Shown here: positions 33,666-43,864 of the stretch, piece by piece
Layout of the letters: each line of letters opens with the position of its first letter
Position numbering within the stretch: the first letter of the stretch is position 1
Source of the DNA: Melioribacter roseus
GTDB taxonomy: Bacteria > Bacteroidota > Ignavibacteria > Ignavibacteriales > Melioribacteraceae
Direction: 5' to 3'
NCBI GenBank assembly: GCA_020724265.1
Contig: DYHH01000009.1
Span: forward strand, 62,001 to 126,000
Length of the DNA: 64,000 nucleotides
Notes under the pieces: model-generated
Told to the model about the DNA's origin: nothing
The model's input: the letters and a program-made list of their open reading frames with translations, nothing else
Database searches by the model: none
Position numbers and translations under genes: made by a program

Positions 33666-35147
33666 ATGGCTTCTTTACACATATTAAGTAAATCTACATT
33701 TCTAAAAGGACTTCAGTGCGATAAGCATCTTTATCTTTACAAAAATAACAAAGAATTACTCGATCCATTGAGTGAAATGCAGCAGGCAATATTTTCGCGC
33801 GGAACCGATGTTGGAAAACTTGCACAACAACTTTTCCCGGGTGGAATTGATGCATCACCTTCATCACCTACTAAATTTGATGAGTCTATAAAATTAACAG
33901 AAGAATTGATACAAAAGGGTGAACAGGTAATTTATGAAGCATCATTTATGTTTGAGCAAGTTTTAGCTGCGGCCGATATTGTAGTAAAAGATGATAGCGG
34001 ATGGAAAATTTATGAAGTAAAAAGTTCAACTTCCGTAAACGAAGTTCATATTAACGATGCGGCGGTTCAATATTGGATTGTTAGTAATCTTGGCTATAAA
34101 GTTAAAGATATATCAATCGTTTACATCAATAATCAATATTTACGAAAAGGTGAACTTGATCTTAATTCGCTTTTCAGTATTGAGTCGGTTTTGGAATTTG
34201 CGTTGGAAAAACAAAAGTTTGTTACCGATGAAGTTGCCCGTCAAAAAAGAGTCCTCAAAAGAAATAGTATTCCTAAAGTTGATATCGGAATGCACTGTAC
34301 AGATCCGTATCCTTGCGGATTCATCGGTCACTGCTGGAAACACATTCCCGAAAATTCCGTGTTCGATATTTCCGGAATGCATTTACGAAAGAAGTTTGAG
34401 CTGTACGAAAAAGGAATAATTAAGCTGAAGGATATTCCAAATGATTGTGGACTTAACAAAAATCAGCAGCTGCAAATTGACGGTGTTCTGCAGAACAAAA
34501 AGATAATAGATAAAGAAGCTATTAAAGAATTTCTCGATACGATTAGTTATCCGATGTACTTTGTTGATTTCGAATCATTTCAACCTCCGGTTCCGTTATA
34601 TGAAGATTCAAAACCGTACCAACAAATTCCGTTTCAATATTCCGTTCATTATAAAGAATCCGAAAGTTCCGAATTACGGCATTTTGAATTTATTGCCGAA
34701 CCGGATACCGATCCGAGAATTCCTTTTATCGAAAATCTCTTAAAGGTTCTTGGTAAGAAAGGAGATATAATTGTTTATAACAAATCTTTTGAAATAACAC
34801 GGTTGAAAGAAATACAACGCGATCTTCCAAAGTATGCTAAGCAAATTGAAAAACTTTTCGATCGAGTGAAAGATTTGATGCTGCCTTTCCAGAAAAAATA
34901 TTACTACTCACCCGAAATGAAGGGTTCGTATTCTATTAAATATGTCCTCCCCACACTTGTGCCGGAATTAAGTTATGAAAATATGGTAATTGCCGACGGA
35001 GGGACAGCATCGCTCTCTTATGAAAGTCTACTTTCATTAGATGATTTTATAAAAATTGACGAGATCAAAAAGCAGCTATTAGAATACTGTAAGTTGGATA
35101 CACTTGCTATGGTAAGAATTTTGGAGAAGCTTGAAGGATTGGAATAA
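33666..35147 (+). CDS. DUF2779 protein: Fe-S PD-(D/E)XK nuclease-like plus DEDD-type exonuclease-like domains
   Basis: A 493-residue protein with DUF2779 features. The N-terminal half has the PD-(D/E)XK pattern D104 ... E117-V-K119 (AADIVV, then IYEVKSS). Four cysteines, C18 (KGLQCDKHL) and C211, C217, C223 (HCTDPYPCGFIGHC), are placed as in Cas4/AddB-type nucleases that clamp the fold with a 4Fe-4S cluster. The C-terminal half begins YFVDFESF (D301, E303) and ends CKLDTLAM (D478), a DEDD/RNase H-like exonuclease pattern. It probably processes DNA or RNA; no substrate or pathway is established for this family. It stands alone, ending one base short of the convergent HepT gene. Confidence 0.85.
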   Translation: MASLHILSKSTFLKGLQCDKHLYLYKNNKELLDPLSEMQQAIFSRGTDVGKLAQQLFPGGIDASPSSPTKFDESIKLTEELIQKGEQVIYEASFMFEQVLAAADIVVKDDSGWKIYEVKSSTSVNEVHINDAAVQYWIVSNLGYKVKDISIVYINNQYLRKGELDLNSLFSIESVLEFALEKQKFVTDEVARQKRVLKRNSIPKVDIGMHCTDPYPCGFIGHCWKHIPENSVFDISGMHLRKKFELYEKGIIKLKDIPNDCGLNKNQQLQIDGVLQNKKIIDKEAIKEFLDTISYPMYFVDFESFQPPVPLYEDSKPYQQIPFQYSVHYKESESSELRHFEFIAEPDTDPRIPFIENLLKVLGKKGDIIVYNKSFEITRLKEIQRDLPKYAKQIEKLFDRVKDLMLPFQKKYYYSPEMKGSYSIKYVLPTLVPELSYENMVIADGGTASLSYESLLSLDDFIKIDEIKKQLLEYCKLDTLAMVRILEKLEGLE

Positions 35148-35148
35148 T

Positions 35149-35481
35149 TCATTTAATACTCTCTAATTTTTCTTTTAATACACTCAGTTCTTTTGTTACT
35201 ATTTGCCAAATTATTGTATGGTCAACTCCAAAATAATTATGTACAATTCTATTACTTATTCCTTTTAGTTTTGTCCAAGGAATATTTGGTGATAATTCTT
35301 TTATTTCATCAGGCATTCGCGAAGAAGCTTCACCTATAATTTCGATGTTACGAACAACTGCATCTTCAATTAATTCATTTTCTAAAAATTTTTCGTAATC
35401 CACTTCCTTCGTGTAGTTTTCAATTTTTTCAATCGCTTTCAAAATATTTTTTATTAATATTTTCCATTCTCTTCTAGACAT
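35149..35481 (-). CDS. hepT: HepT-like toxin (DUF86), altered active-site motif
   Basis: A 110-residue HepT/DUF86 protein, the HEPN-fold RNase toxin of MntA-HepT systems. It shows the family opening MSRREWKILIKNILKAIEKIENYT and the helix VRNIEIIGEASSRMPDEIK. The active site RX4-6HXY should read R-x4-H-x-Y; here it is GISNRIVHNYFGVD, with serine where the first arginine is expected, although the histidine and the tyrosine that MntA AMPylates remain. I choose the start at 35481 because it fits the family and gives an 8-base overlap with mntA. Activity is uncertain. Confidence 0.88.
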   Translation of the reverse strand: MSRREWKILIKNILKAIEKIENYTKEVDYEKFLENELIEDAVVRNIEIIGEASSRMPDEIKELSPNIPWTKLKGISNRIVHNYFGVDHTIIWQIVTKELSVLKEKLESIK

Positions 35482-35764
35482 AGATAATATCCTTTTCAAT
35501 CAGTTTAAACATATCTTCGCCCAGTGCATTTTTTGTAACTACGTCTGATTTAATTTCTAATAATTGCTCCATCTCATCTGCGCAAGAAACAAAATCAAGT
35601 CCGATTGGACGTTCAAATTCAACAAGTAAATCAACATCACTCAGTTCTGTTAAATCATCGCGTGAATATGAACCGAAAACGGCAACGGTCTTTAGTCCAT
35701 ATTTTTCGTTCAAATAAGATTTATGATGAGTGAGTATAGATTTAATTTCAGCTAAGGTTTTCAC
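35474..35764 (-). CDS. mntA: MntA-like nucleotidyltransferase antitoxin
   Basis: A 96-residue minimal nucleotidyltransferase with the intact catalytic motif GSYSRDDLTELSDVDLLVEF (GSX10DXD). In the characterised MntA-HepT system this enzyme transfers AMP to the tyrosine of HepT and so silences the toxin. It is the first gene of the pair and begins with a GTG behind AAGGA. The C-terminus is short and lacks other domains, as usual. Confidence 0.9.
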   Translation of the reverse strand: MKTLAEIKSILTHHKSYLNEKYGLKTVAVFGSYSRDDLTELSDVDLLVEFERPIGLDFVSCADEMEQLLEIKSDVVTKNALGEDMFKLIEKDIIYV

Positions 35765-35809
35765 TTCCTTAATCCTTTTTGTTGCTGCAATTAAATATAA
35801 AAAACAGAA

Positions 35810-38122
35810 TTAATAACCCCTAACCTTAACGACCGCGGAAGTTTCTCTGCCCCTATCATCCATACAAGTTATTTTTATGTTCCCTTCGGATATGTGGAAA
35901 AAGGTTTTCTCTTCGGGAGATGATTTTTTATAAAACTTATCATTCACAAACCAATAATGTGTTTTAACATTCGGGTCTGATGCAGCTTGTAATAAAATTT
36001 CTTGTTCATTTCCTTTTTCAATAAAGTATTCGAACTCTGATGATGGAGAAATTATAACCGGTCCTTCGGAAGTAAATCTTGCGCTGCAACCGGGATTGTG
36101 TTTCGGCGGACGTTTTACTTTTACATTGTTTCTATTCTGCCATAAAGTTAATTCCGGTTCATAAAAAGGATAGGCAGCTTTCTTGTATTCGTTCGGTAAG
36201 CATTCGGGACAGTATTCAATTGTCTCATCTTCATTAACAAATAATTCTTTGAAAAGATCACACTGTTTCTGCGGTGAATGATTTTCAATAAAATAATCAT
36301 CAATAATATTTGTACAATACTTTGAAGGAATTAACCCGGTCTCTGCACAGACTTTTCTCATTTGCAAATTATTTGGGAAGTCAAACCACTTTTGATCTGA
36401 ATCGTAATCTATTGAATTGAATAACTCAAATAAAAGCGGTACAGCCATTTCGGCACCTGAAAGATGCGGAGAACCTTTGCCGTCAAAATTTCCCATCCAT
36501 ACACCTATTGTAAAGTTTGGATTAAATCCAATTGCCCAGGCATCCCGCTTGCCGTATGAAGTCCCGGTTTTCCAAGCAACACGCGGTAATTTTGTTGTGA
36601 ATAAAAACTCTGCAGGAAAATCGGGTCTTTCATTTTTCATCAATATTCTTCCGATTATATAAGCAGATTCTTCGGTAAATATTTTTAGTCCGATATTTTT
36701 TTCTGCATCATCAACATAATTTAATTGATGCAAATTTCCTTTTTGCGAAACGGTTGAAAATAGTTTTGTTAATTCTTCCAAAGTAACACCGCATCCGCCG
36801 AGTATGAGCGATAACCCTAACTTACTTTTTGATTTTGCGATTGATTCAAACCCGCAGCGTTCAAATAAATTTATCATATTATTCAAACCGGCTTGACGCA
36901 TTAATCTAACTGCCGGAACGTTTAATGAATTTGAAAGAGCAAACTCTGCGGTTACGTCACCGTAAAATTTTTGATCATAATTTTCAGGTTCGTATCCGCC
37001 GAAATCTGTTGGAATATCAAGCAGACGCATTTGCGGAGTGAGTAAACCGTGATCAAAAGCATAAGCATACAATGCCGGTTTTAATGCTGAACCTGGAGAA
37101 CGAACAGATGTAATTCCGTTTACCTGTCCTGAAATTTTATCATCATAAAAATCAACCGAGCCGCAGTATGCGCGCACACTGTTATTATGATTATCAATTA
37201 CCAAAACAGCGCCGTTAGTTACACCTTTTCCTTTTACTCTATCTACATATTTTTTTAGAAGAGTTTCCGATATTGTTTGAATGCTCAAATCAAGTGATGA
37301 GTTGATTTCATCATTCCTGAAACGTTTTGCAGTATAATTCGAAAAGTGCGGAGCTAAGTTAGGTACTTGATATCTTGCTGAAACTACCGGTTCATCTTTT
37401 GCATCAATCAAAATTTGTTTATCGAATACTTCATCTTGAATAAAGCGGTCAATCCATTTATCTCTTTTTTGAATTGCTTGTGAAGGATCAATATCTATTC
37501 TAAGACTGTTGGGATTATTCGGAATTACGGTTAATAAAATTGATTGTGAAAGACTAAGTTTATCCGGCGGTCTATTAAAATAAATGTATGATGCAGATTT
37601 AACGCCTTCAATATTTCCACCGAAAGGAAGATGACTTAAATATATTTCGAGGATTTCATCTTTGCTGTAATGAAGTTCAAGTTGAACAGCACGCAGCATT
37701 TCCAATATTTTATTCATGTAAGTTCTTTGAGCAGGTTCAAGCAGTCGAGCAGTCTGCATCGTAATTGTTGATGCACCTGAAACTCTTCTGCCGCTGAATA
37801 AATTTTGGGTAAATGCCCGAACTATTGCAACCGGGTTAATACCTAAATGCCAATAAAACCATTTGTCTTCCTTTTCAATTATTGCTTTAATTAAATCTGT
37901 AGAAACGTCATCGAGATGAGTTCTCATTCGCCATTTATCGTCGCTTGAGAGATATGCATTGAGAAGTGTTCCGTTATTTGAATAAATTGCTTTCGAGTAC
38001 GGTTTTAAATTGGGAAGAGGGAATGATATATCAAGAATAATTATTAGCAGAATTAATAGAACAAAAGATCTAAGAAAAATATTTTTAGCAAATTTTTTCA
38101 GTTTATCTAACATGGGTTTCAT
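35810..38122 (-). CDS. pbpC: Penicillin-binding protein 1C
   Basis: A bifunctional glycosyltransferase/transpeptidase of 770 residues anchored by one N-terminal helix (FLRSFVLLILLIIILDISF, about 12-30). The transglycosylase domain shows EKEDKWFYWHLGINP with the catalytic glutamate, and GASTITMQTARLL. The transpeptidase domain has the serine in RSPGSALKPALYAYAFD, then SNSLNVPAVRL and KTGTSYGKRDAWAIG. The C-terminal domain (about 680-770) is the PBP1C-specific beta domain. It lies downstream of the macroglobulin gene, an arrangement conserved widely in bacteria. The ATG at 38122 has AAGGTG upstream; one at 38152 would add ten residues. Confidence 0.93.
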   Translation of the reverse strand: MKPMLDKLKKFAKNIFLRSFVLLILLIIILDISFPLPNLKPYSKAIYSNNGTLLNAYLSSDDKWRMRTHLDDVSTDLIKAIIEKEDKWFYWHLGINPVAIVRAFTQNLFSGRRVSGASTITMQTARLLEPAQRTYMNKILEMLRAVQLELHYSKDEILEIYLSHLPFGGNIEGVKSASYIYFNRPPDKLSLSQSILLTVIPNNPNSLRIDIDPSQAIQKRDKWIDRFIQDEVFDKQILIDAKDEPVVSARYQVPNLAPHFSNYTAKRFRNDEINSSLDLSIQTISETLLKKYVDRVKGKGVTNGAVLVIDNHNNSVRAYCGSVDFYDDKISGQVNGITSVRSPGSALKPALYAYAFDHGLLTPQMRLLDIPTDFGGYEPENYDQKFYGDVTAEFALSNSLNVPAVRLMRQAGLNNMINLFERCGFESIAKSKSKLGLSLILGGCGVTLEELTKLFSTVSQKGNLHQLNYVDDAEKNIGLKIFTEESAYIIGRILMKNERPDFPAEFLFTTKLPRVAWKTGTSYGKRDAWAIGFNPNFTIGVWMGNFDGKGSPHLSGAEMAVPLLFELFNSIDYDSDQKWFDFPNNLQMRKVCAETGLIPSKYCTNIIDDYFIENHSPQKQCDLFKELFVNEDETIEYCPECLPNEYKKAAYPFYEPELTLWQNRNNVKVKRPPKHNPGCSARFTSEGPVIISPSSEFEYFIEKGNEQEILLQAASDPNVKTHYWFVNDKFYKKSSPEEKTFFHISEGNIKITCMDDRGRETSAVVKVRGY

Positions 38123-38183
38123 TGCGACTCTGCACCTTAGCGGTTTATTCATCCGGGTCTAAGACGCAAAGTCGCTATTTTTT

Positions 38184-41100
38184 TTAACGAACTTCAACTT
38201 TTTTCGCACCATTGTAAGAACAAAATTCTTTATCATAAAGTGCTTCGGCACCAATAGCAGGCAGCTCGAATTTTCCCTTATTAACCGCGCGCAATAAATA
38301 ATAAAATTCAGTTGTTTTATTACGTTGTAAATTTGTAAAGAGAATAACTCTATCATCTCTGTAATCTGAAAAGTCTATTTTCATAACATTGGAAGAATTA
38401 ATATTCAACCTGTCAACTTCGGTTAAACGGGGATTTTCAATTTCAAAGCCAGCCGGAATCATATCGGTAATGACAATATTTTCCGCTGAGCGTTCAAATC
38501 CTTGCAATGTTATTTTAGCAACTATCATTTGTCCTTGAGTAAAATTATTAACCGGTGTACCGCTTCTATAATCATAATATGTTCTTCTTACAGCCATAAA
38601 CGAATCTTTTTCTTTAACTTTTTCATTTACTTTAACTCCTTCCGTACTCCAGAAATAATATACTTCGCCTTTGCCGGTTGCTGTTAGTTTGATTTCCGCA
38701 CCATTTAATTCAGACGAGCTCAAAGAAATATCGTTACCAGAAAAAGTTGAAAGTTTTTTATCGTTAATAATTACATCAACATTTACATCAGCATCAGCGT
38801 TTAAGTTTGCAGCTTTACCCAAAGCTAAAAACGCCCATGCTTTATCTTGTGTCGAATACATCTTGTTAGTTAACGATGATAAATGTCTCACCATAGAAGA
38901 AACTTGCTCATTTGTAGGATCGACCTCTAGAAGTACATTCAACATAATTGCATTTGCACGGATTTCCGAATCAAACCAATAACCGGTTTGACGCTCCGGT
39001 TGTTCAACACTAATTAATTGCGGAAGAATGTCGTTATATGAACTCCACTTTCCGTTTAATGCATAACTTCCGGCTAATAAATATTTCGAATCTTCCGAAA
39101 GTAAATGAGGACGCGCTTTATAATAATTCATTGTTGAAAGATCAGATTTACCGGCAAGAGACAATATATACAAAGCATAAATTGTTGACTTATCGGCAAT
39201 TTTACTTACAGTTCTTCTTGTACCGTTGTAAGTAACATAGTCCACAACACTTCTTTCTTTAACTTTTGTTTGAAGATAGTTCAATGAATTATTTAAAACT
39301 GTTTGATTAACCTGGTAACCACCTTTCTTAGCTTCAAGAAGGAAGTGAACAGCATAAACCGTACTCCAATAATTGGAATTAGTTGTTCCCTGCCAATAAG
39401 AAAATGAACCATCGTATAACTGCATCGATTCTATTTTTTTAATTCCTTCCTTAACAAAATAAACCGGGTTGTTTGTTCTATAAAGTTCCGGTGCAACAAC
39501 CTTTGCAAGCTGATCAAAATATAATTGCGGAAAAAGTTTAGAGACTACTTGTTCTAAACAACCGTAAGGAAATCCAACTAAGTCTCTTAATTGTTTGGCA
39601 AATTTAATTGCCGGGAATTTACTTATAGTTAAAACCGTAGATTGAGTTCCATCAAAGAAATTCGTTGGGATATCAATTGTTGTTTCTGTGCCTGCTTTAA
39701 TTGATCCCGAACCCGTTTCGGTTATATAAGGTGATACCGGTCTTACACCAATTTCAATTTCATCACTTACTTTTGCCAAACCGTTTGTTTCGATTTTAAT
39801 TTTTGCTATACCTACTTTACCCGCGGTAGTAATAACATAAATTCCTTTTGCAGTTGAATTCGGTTTTACATTTACTTCAATCGACGAATTTGTTTTTAGT
39901 TTTATCGGTCCATCGACAGACACATCAATTTTTACATTTCCTTCTTTGTTTGTTGTATTAATAACAGTTACCGGCATTACAAGTGAATCTCCAACTGAAA
40001 GGAATCGGGGAATTTCAGGTTCAAGGATTAAGTCATCGGCAACTTTCATTGGCTTTTCTGCATTTCCGAACTTTGAACCTGAATAAGCCAAAGCCATTAA
40101 TCTTATCTCACCGTTAAATTGCGGAATATTCAATTCAACTTTTACTTCACCGTTTGAATCGGTTTTTTTAATTCCGCTCCAATAAGAAACGAGTTTGAAT
40201 CGTTTTGTTGTTATTGGATTAGCTCTTTTCTGTAACTCGGCAGCTAACTTATCACCACCGGTTGAGGATGAAGAAGAAATAATTTCCGGAAGAAGCAGTT
40301 TATATAAATCATAAGAAGAAACTTTCAACGGACGTTTCGCATACATATATGCGTAAGGATCGGGAGTTTGAAAATTTTTTATTTGTAGAATTCCTTCATC
40401 AACTGCGGCTAAGGTTACATATATATCTTTGTTTGGTTGAGTCTTAATCAATACCGTTTGCTTTGTGTTGGGTTTTACTTTCTCGTTTGCAATTATAGTT
40501 AACGGAAGTTTATTGCTTGTTTTTTCAACTTTCATAGAAGCAAAACCGTGAGCAACTAAAAACGGCGCTTGATTATCAATCTTATGAGGTCTGAATAAAG
40601 TTGCGGTTACATAAGTATTCGGTATAAACGAATCTTTTGCTTTTATATTTAATTCATAAGATCTTTCTTTCACATCAACATATTGATGTTCATATACTCC
40701 GTTTCTTTCAAAAGTAATTAACATTTTCCCCGCGAATGGAGTCATAAACAAAATCTTTGCATTATCACCCGGTTCATATTTTTCTTTATCGAAAACAATT
40801 TCAATCCGTCCTTCTTTATCAACTTCAAAAGAAGAAGCAGTTGAACTTCCCCAGCCGTAAGCATAAAATTCTTTATAAGTATATCCTTCCGATTCATTTC
40901 CTTTCTTAGCAATTCGTAAATGATATTTCCCCGATTTTGAAAGAACAAGCGGTATATCGGCAAGACCGTTTTTGAATTTAATTTCTCTTTCCCATTCTAA
41001 AACTTCCTGCTCTTCGGATGCATAATAATATCTATCGCCGTAATCTTTTTTAAGAACGGTTTTCCATTCGAATCTAACTAGTTTAGCTGTTCCTGTAAAA

Positions 41101-43568
41101 TCACCAATAGCAGCATCGTTATAATCAACAACAGCGGATCGAAAATTTAATTTTTCATTTGTACCGAAGTAATAACCGGGAGCTTTAATTCCAACAAAGT
41201 AATTTTTCGGATAGACAGTAAAATCAGTTACTCTGTTAATCGGTCTTCCGGTTAAATCGAATACACTTACAAAAGCATAACCCTTTATTACACCTCCGCC
41301 TGATAAACCGCTTGGTACAATGTAAGTTATATCTGCTTCGCCTTTCTCGTTTAAGTTCCCGTCAATGAATGTATTTTCAACTCTTGTATTCTCCGCAGTT
41401 GAATTTGAAAAGTCATAATCACTAAAAGTTTTACTTACAAACGGCTGATGACGCAGTTGAATATCTGCTTCGTATTTTAAACCGCTTGCCTCTGCACCGA
41501 ATAAATATTCTGCTTCGGTTTTTATTTCTACTTTTTCTCCTTCAAAGAATTTTTCCTTCTCTTTCTTTAATGAAACACGAATCTTATCGGGGACAAAATC
41601 TTCAACACTGAAAGAATAAACACCAATAAGTTGACTGCTACCAATGTATAAATCTGCTCTGTATTGACCTGTCAATGCATAATCCGGGATATTAAATGAA
41701 AGCTCAAAGGAGCCTTCATTGTTCAAGTCTTTTTTGAATTCATCAAATACTTTCCCGGTAGGAGAAATTACTTTTATAATTACGGGAAGATCTTTAACAA
41801 CATTAATATTATTGTCACGAATGATTGCGGATATGTTTGCTTTGTCTCCGGGTCTGTAAATATTTCTATCGCCGTAAATAAATGCCTGGTAAGTATCGGA
41901 GTATTCCGTTTTACCACCGACATCAAAGCGAGAGGTTTCAACAAATGTTTCACGCAAATCGATATAATTAAAATCATCCCCTTTTTCTGCCGTTACTAAT
42001 TGCGGGAAGAACTCTTTTAATTGTTCTTCAACATTGTTAAAAGTAACAATACCTTTGTCATTTGTTTTACCTTGTAATCTCACTTGATTATTATAAGAGA
42101 TTACAGAAATTTCAACATCGGCAACCGGTTCGGCAGATTCAATAGAATTAACAAAAACTACGAATTGATTATTTGATTGCTTCGCAATAATCGCAAGATC
42201 TGAAATTGCAATCATTTTAGAATCTTGTATCCATCTATCTTCATCGGAACGTACAGTTACCGTATAAATTCCTTTGATGTCTTTTCTTATTGCTTCGTTA
42301 AGATTGATATCAAGTTTTTGAAGCCAATTTCTTCCGCCGTTTAATTCAATTTTCTTTGTGTATAAGAAACGTCCAAAACTTTCGGTATAATAATATGGGT
42401 TATAGTATCCCCAGGAATCATTGTATGTATAAGAATAGCGATCCAAGAAATGAATTAAATTGTTTTTAAAAATTTGCGAGACTTCAATTTCTACCTTATC
42501 AACATTAACAACATTTGCTTGTAGATTTTTCTGACCGCCAAGCATTAAATATTTACCGCTCTTATCCGAAAAGTTAATCGAAGGATTAAGACTTACAAGA
42601 GAAACAACTTGTTCATATTCAAATTCAAGTTCTCCGCCGTATAAACCGGGAAGCCCTTTCTTTATCAATAGTTCAACGGTTTCCTTATTCTCAAGATCGG
42701 CTTCGATTCTGAATGAGTTTTCGGTTACAAAAAATTGCAAACCACCAATTGATTCCAGCACAACAAAATCTTTCAACTTTGTTTGATCTACCATTTGTGT
42801 TGTGCCGACAATAATTGAAACCGTACTTCCGTCAAATTCGGAAGAGACTCCTGTAATTTGAAGTTTTGTAATTGGCGGCAATTTTTGTGAAAACGTTCTT
42901 GACTCCTGTAGCGGTTTTTTACCAATGACCGAGTTCAATCCTTTATTAATAGTTACTTTAAATTCCTGATCCTTTTCAGTTTGTTGAATTTCTCCAAAAC
43001 TAACCGCCAATGTTGTATTACTTTTGGGAGATACAATTTCAAATTCTTTTACTTCTTTACCTTCCCTTTGAACGGAAATGAATTGTTTTAATTGATCGGG
43101 GTTTACCGCATAATTAAAATTAATGTTGGCTTTTACTGATAGCTCATGGGATTTATGAGGAATTCTTGTCCAAAAGAAATCAACCGAAAGGACGTCAAAA
43201 TCGGGAGTGTAAAATTCATACTCGTCGAAATCCGGTGTAAAGGTAGAACCGAACAAAACTTGCTTCGTAATCTTAGCTTTATACTTCTGAATCGGTTCTA
43301 GTGGAACATCGGGAGAAAAAATTAATGTGCGCGAGTCAAGCCATTTAAATTGACCGGGAATTTTCGGTTCAAATTCAATAAACTCATCTGTCAGCCATTT
43401 GTCTAATTGATCTGCAGGTGCAAGATTTTCTGAAAACTCTACGGTAAAGGTTGTTAAATTTTCTACTTCACCGGTAGGCGAAAATTCTTTTACCTTTACA
43501 GTGTTTGAAGGTCCGCACGAAAAAAACAATACGGTTATGAGAAATAAAAATAAAATACTGTTTTTCAT
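38184..43568 (-). CDS. Alpha-2-macroglobulin family lipoprotein
   Basis: A very large periplasmic lipoprotein of 1794 residues. The signal peptide ends in the lipobox VLFFSCGPS, so it is anchored to a membrane. Several macroglobulin beta domains fill the N-terminal 1100 residues. The thioester signature GFPYGCLEQVVSKLF is intact with C1337-L-E-Q1340, followed by the helical toroid domain (SMQLYDGSFSYWQG, AYFLLEAKKGG-like repeats). Bacterial members trap proteases that enter the periplasm through this thioester, and work with PBP1C in the next gene to repair murein. The transcript order is macroglobulin then pbpC with a 61-base gap. Confidence 0.93.
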   Translation of the reverse strand: MKNSILFLFLITVLFFSCGPSNTVKVKEFSPTGEVENLTTFTVEFSENLAPADQLDKWLTDEFIEFEPKIPGQFKWLDSRTLIFSPDVPLEPIQKYKAKITKQVLFGSTFTPDFDEYEFYTPDFDVLSVDFFWTRIPHKSHELSVKANINFNYAVNPDQLKQFISVQREGKEVKEFEIVSPKSNTTLAVSFGEIQQTEKDQEFKVTINKGLNSVIGKKPLQESRTFSQKLPPITKLQITGVSSEFDGSTVSIIVGTTQMVDQTKLKDFVVLESIGGLQFFVTENSFRIEADLENKETVELLIKKGLPGLYGGELEFEYEQVVSLVSLNPSINFSDKSGKYLMLGGQKNLQANVVNVDKVEIEVSQIFKNNLIHFLDRYSYTYNDSWGYYNPYYYTESFGRFLYTKKIELNGGRNWLQKLDINLNEAIRKDIKGIYTVTVRSDEDRWIQDSKMIAISDLAIIAKQSNNQFVVFVNSIESAEPVADVEISVISYNNQVRLQGKTNDKGIVTFNNVEEQLKEFFPQLVTAEKGDDFNYIDLRETFVETSRFDVGGKTEYSDTYQAFIYGDRNIYRPGDKANISAIIRDNNINVVKDLPVIIKVISPTGKVFDEFKKDLNNEGSFELSFNIPDYALTGQYRADLYIGSSQLIGVYSFSVEDFVPDKIRVSLKKEKEKFFEGEKVEIKTEAEYLFGAEASGLKYEADIQLRHQPFVSKTFSDYDFSNSTAENTRVENTFIDGNLNEKGEADITYIVPSGLSGGGVIKGYAFVSVFDLTGRPINRVTDFTVYPKNYFVGIKAPGYYFGTNEKLNFRSAVVDYNDAAIGDFTGTAKLVRFEWKTVLKKDYGDRYYYASEEQEVLEWEREIKFKNGLADIPLVLSKSGKYHLRIAKKGNESEGYTYKEFYAYGWGSSTASSFEVDKEGRIEIVFDKEKYEPGDNAKILFMTPFAGKMLITFERNGVYEHQYVDVKERSYELNIKAKDSFIPNTYVTATLFRPHKIDNQAPFLVAHGFASMKVEKTSNKLPLTIIANEKVKPNTKQTVLIKTQPNKDIYVTLAAVDEGILQIKNFQTPDPYAYMYAKRPLKVSSYDLYKLLLPEIISSSSSTGGDKLAAELQKRANPITTKRFKLVSYWSGIKKTDSNGEVKVELNIPQFNGEIRLMALAYSGSKFGNAEKPMKVADDLILEPEIPRFLSVGDSLVMPVTVINTTNKEGNVKIDVSVDGPIKLKTNSSIEVNVKPNSTAKGIYVITTAGKVGIAKIKIETNGLAKVSDEIEIGVRPVSPYITETGSGSIKAGTETTIDIPTNFFDGTQSTVLTISKFPAIKFAKQLRDLVGFPYGCLEQVVSKLFPQLYFDQLAKVVAPELYRTNNPVYFVKEGIKKIESMQLYDGSFSYWQGTTNSNYWSTVYAVHFLLEAKKGGYQVNQTVLNNSLNYLQTKVKERSVVDYVTYNGTRRTVSKIADKSTIYALYILSLAGKSDLSTMNYYKARPHLLSEDSKYLLAGSYALNGKWSSYNDILPQLISVEQPERQTGYWFDSEIRANAIMLNVLLEVDPTNEQVSSMVRHLSSLTNKMYSTQDKAWAFLALGKAANLNADADVNVDVIINDKKLSTFSGNDISLSSSELNGAEIKLTATGKGEVYYFWSTEGVKVNEKVKEKDSFMAVRRTYYDYRSGTPVNNFTQGQMIVAKITLQGFERSAENIVITDMIPAGFEIENPRLTEVDRLNINSSNVMKIDFSDYRDDRVILFTNLQRNKTTEFYYLLRAVNKGKFELPAIGAEALYDKEFCSYNGAKKVEVR

Positions 43569-43864
43569 AATAACCCCGATGCTTTTTAGAATTGCATTAA
43601 CTTACTTGAAGTACACTGTTGAAAATAATCATTATGCAATTTAATAGTGAAGTAAAAAATTTGATGATTTTTATTATCCTAAACTTGCAATTGATTTCCT
43701 GGCGTTTACAATTTAGTAAAGGATTTTTTTAATAACATAAGGAGGTTAATTTTATTATATTAAAGTCAAAGAATACTTACAAATGATTTCTGATGAATTT
43801 TTAATTTACGAAGCCGGTATTAAATTAATAAGTACTATTTTCGATTATTATCATATAGCAACGC
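43569..43864. other. Intergenic region between divergent macroglobulin and kinase genes
   Basis: This 296-base divergent gap has no gene I can support. It contains a strong AAGGAGG at 43739-43745 with no usable ATG behind it, and a 30-codon frame (ATG 43783 to TGA 43875) that overlaps the start of the kinase gene. That frame lacks a ribosome site and has no recognisable product; it might be a coupling leader peptide, but evidence is weak. Confidence 0.3.

Noticed and set aside
35810-38152. Start of pbpC at 38152
   Set aside because: No ribosome site there; the ATG at 38122 has AAGGTG upstream and gives the usual short basic segment before the membrane helix. Still uncertain by ten residues.
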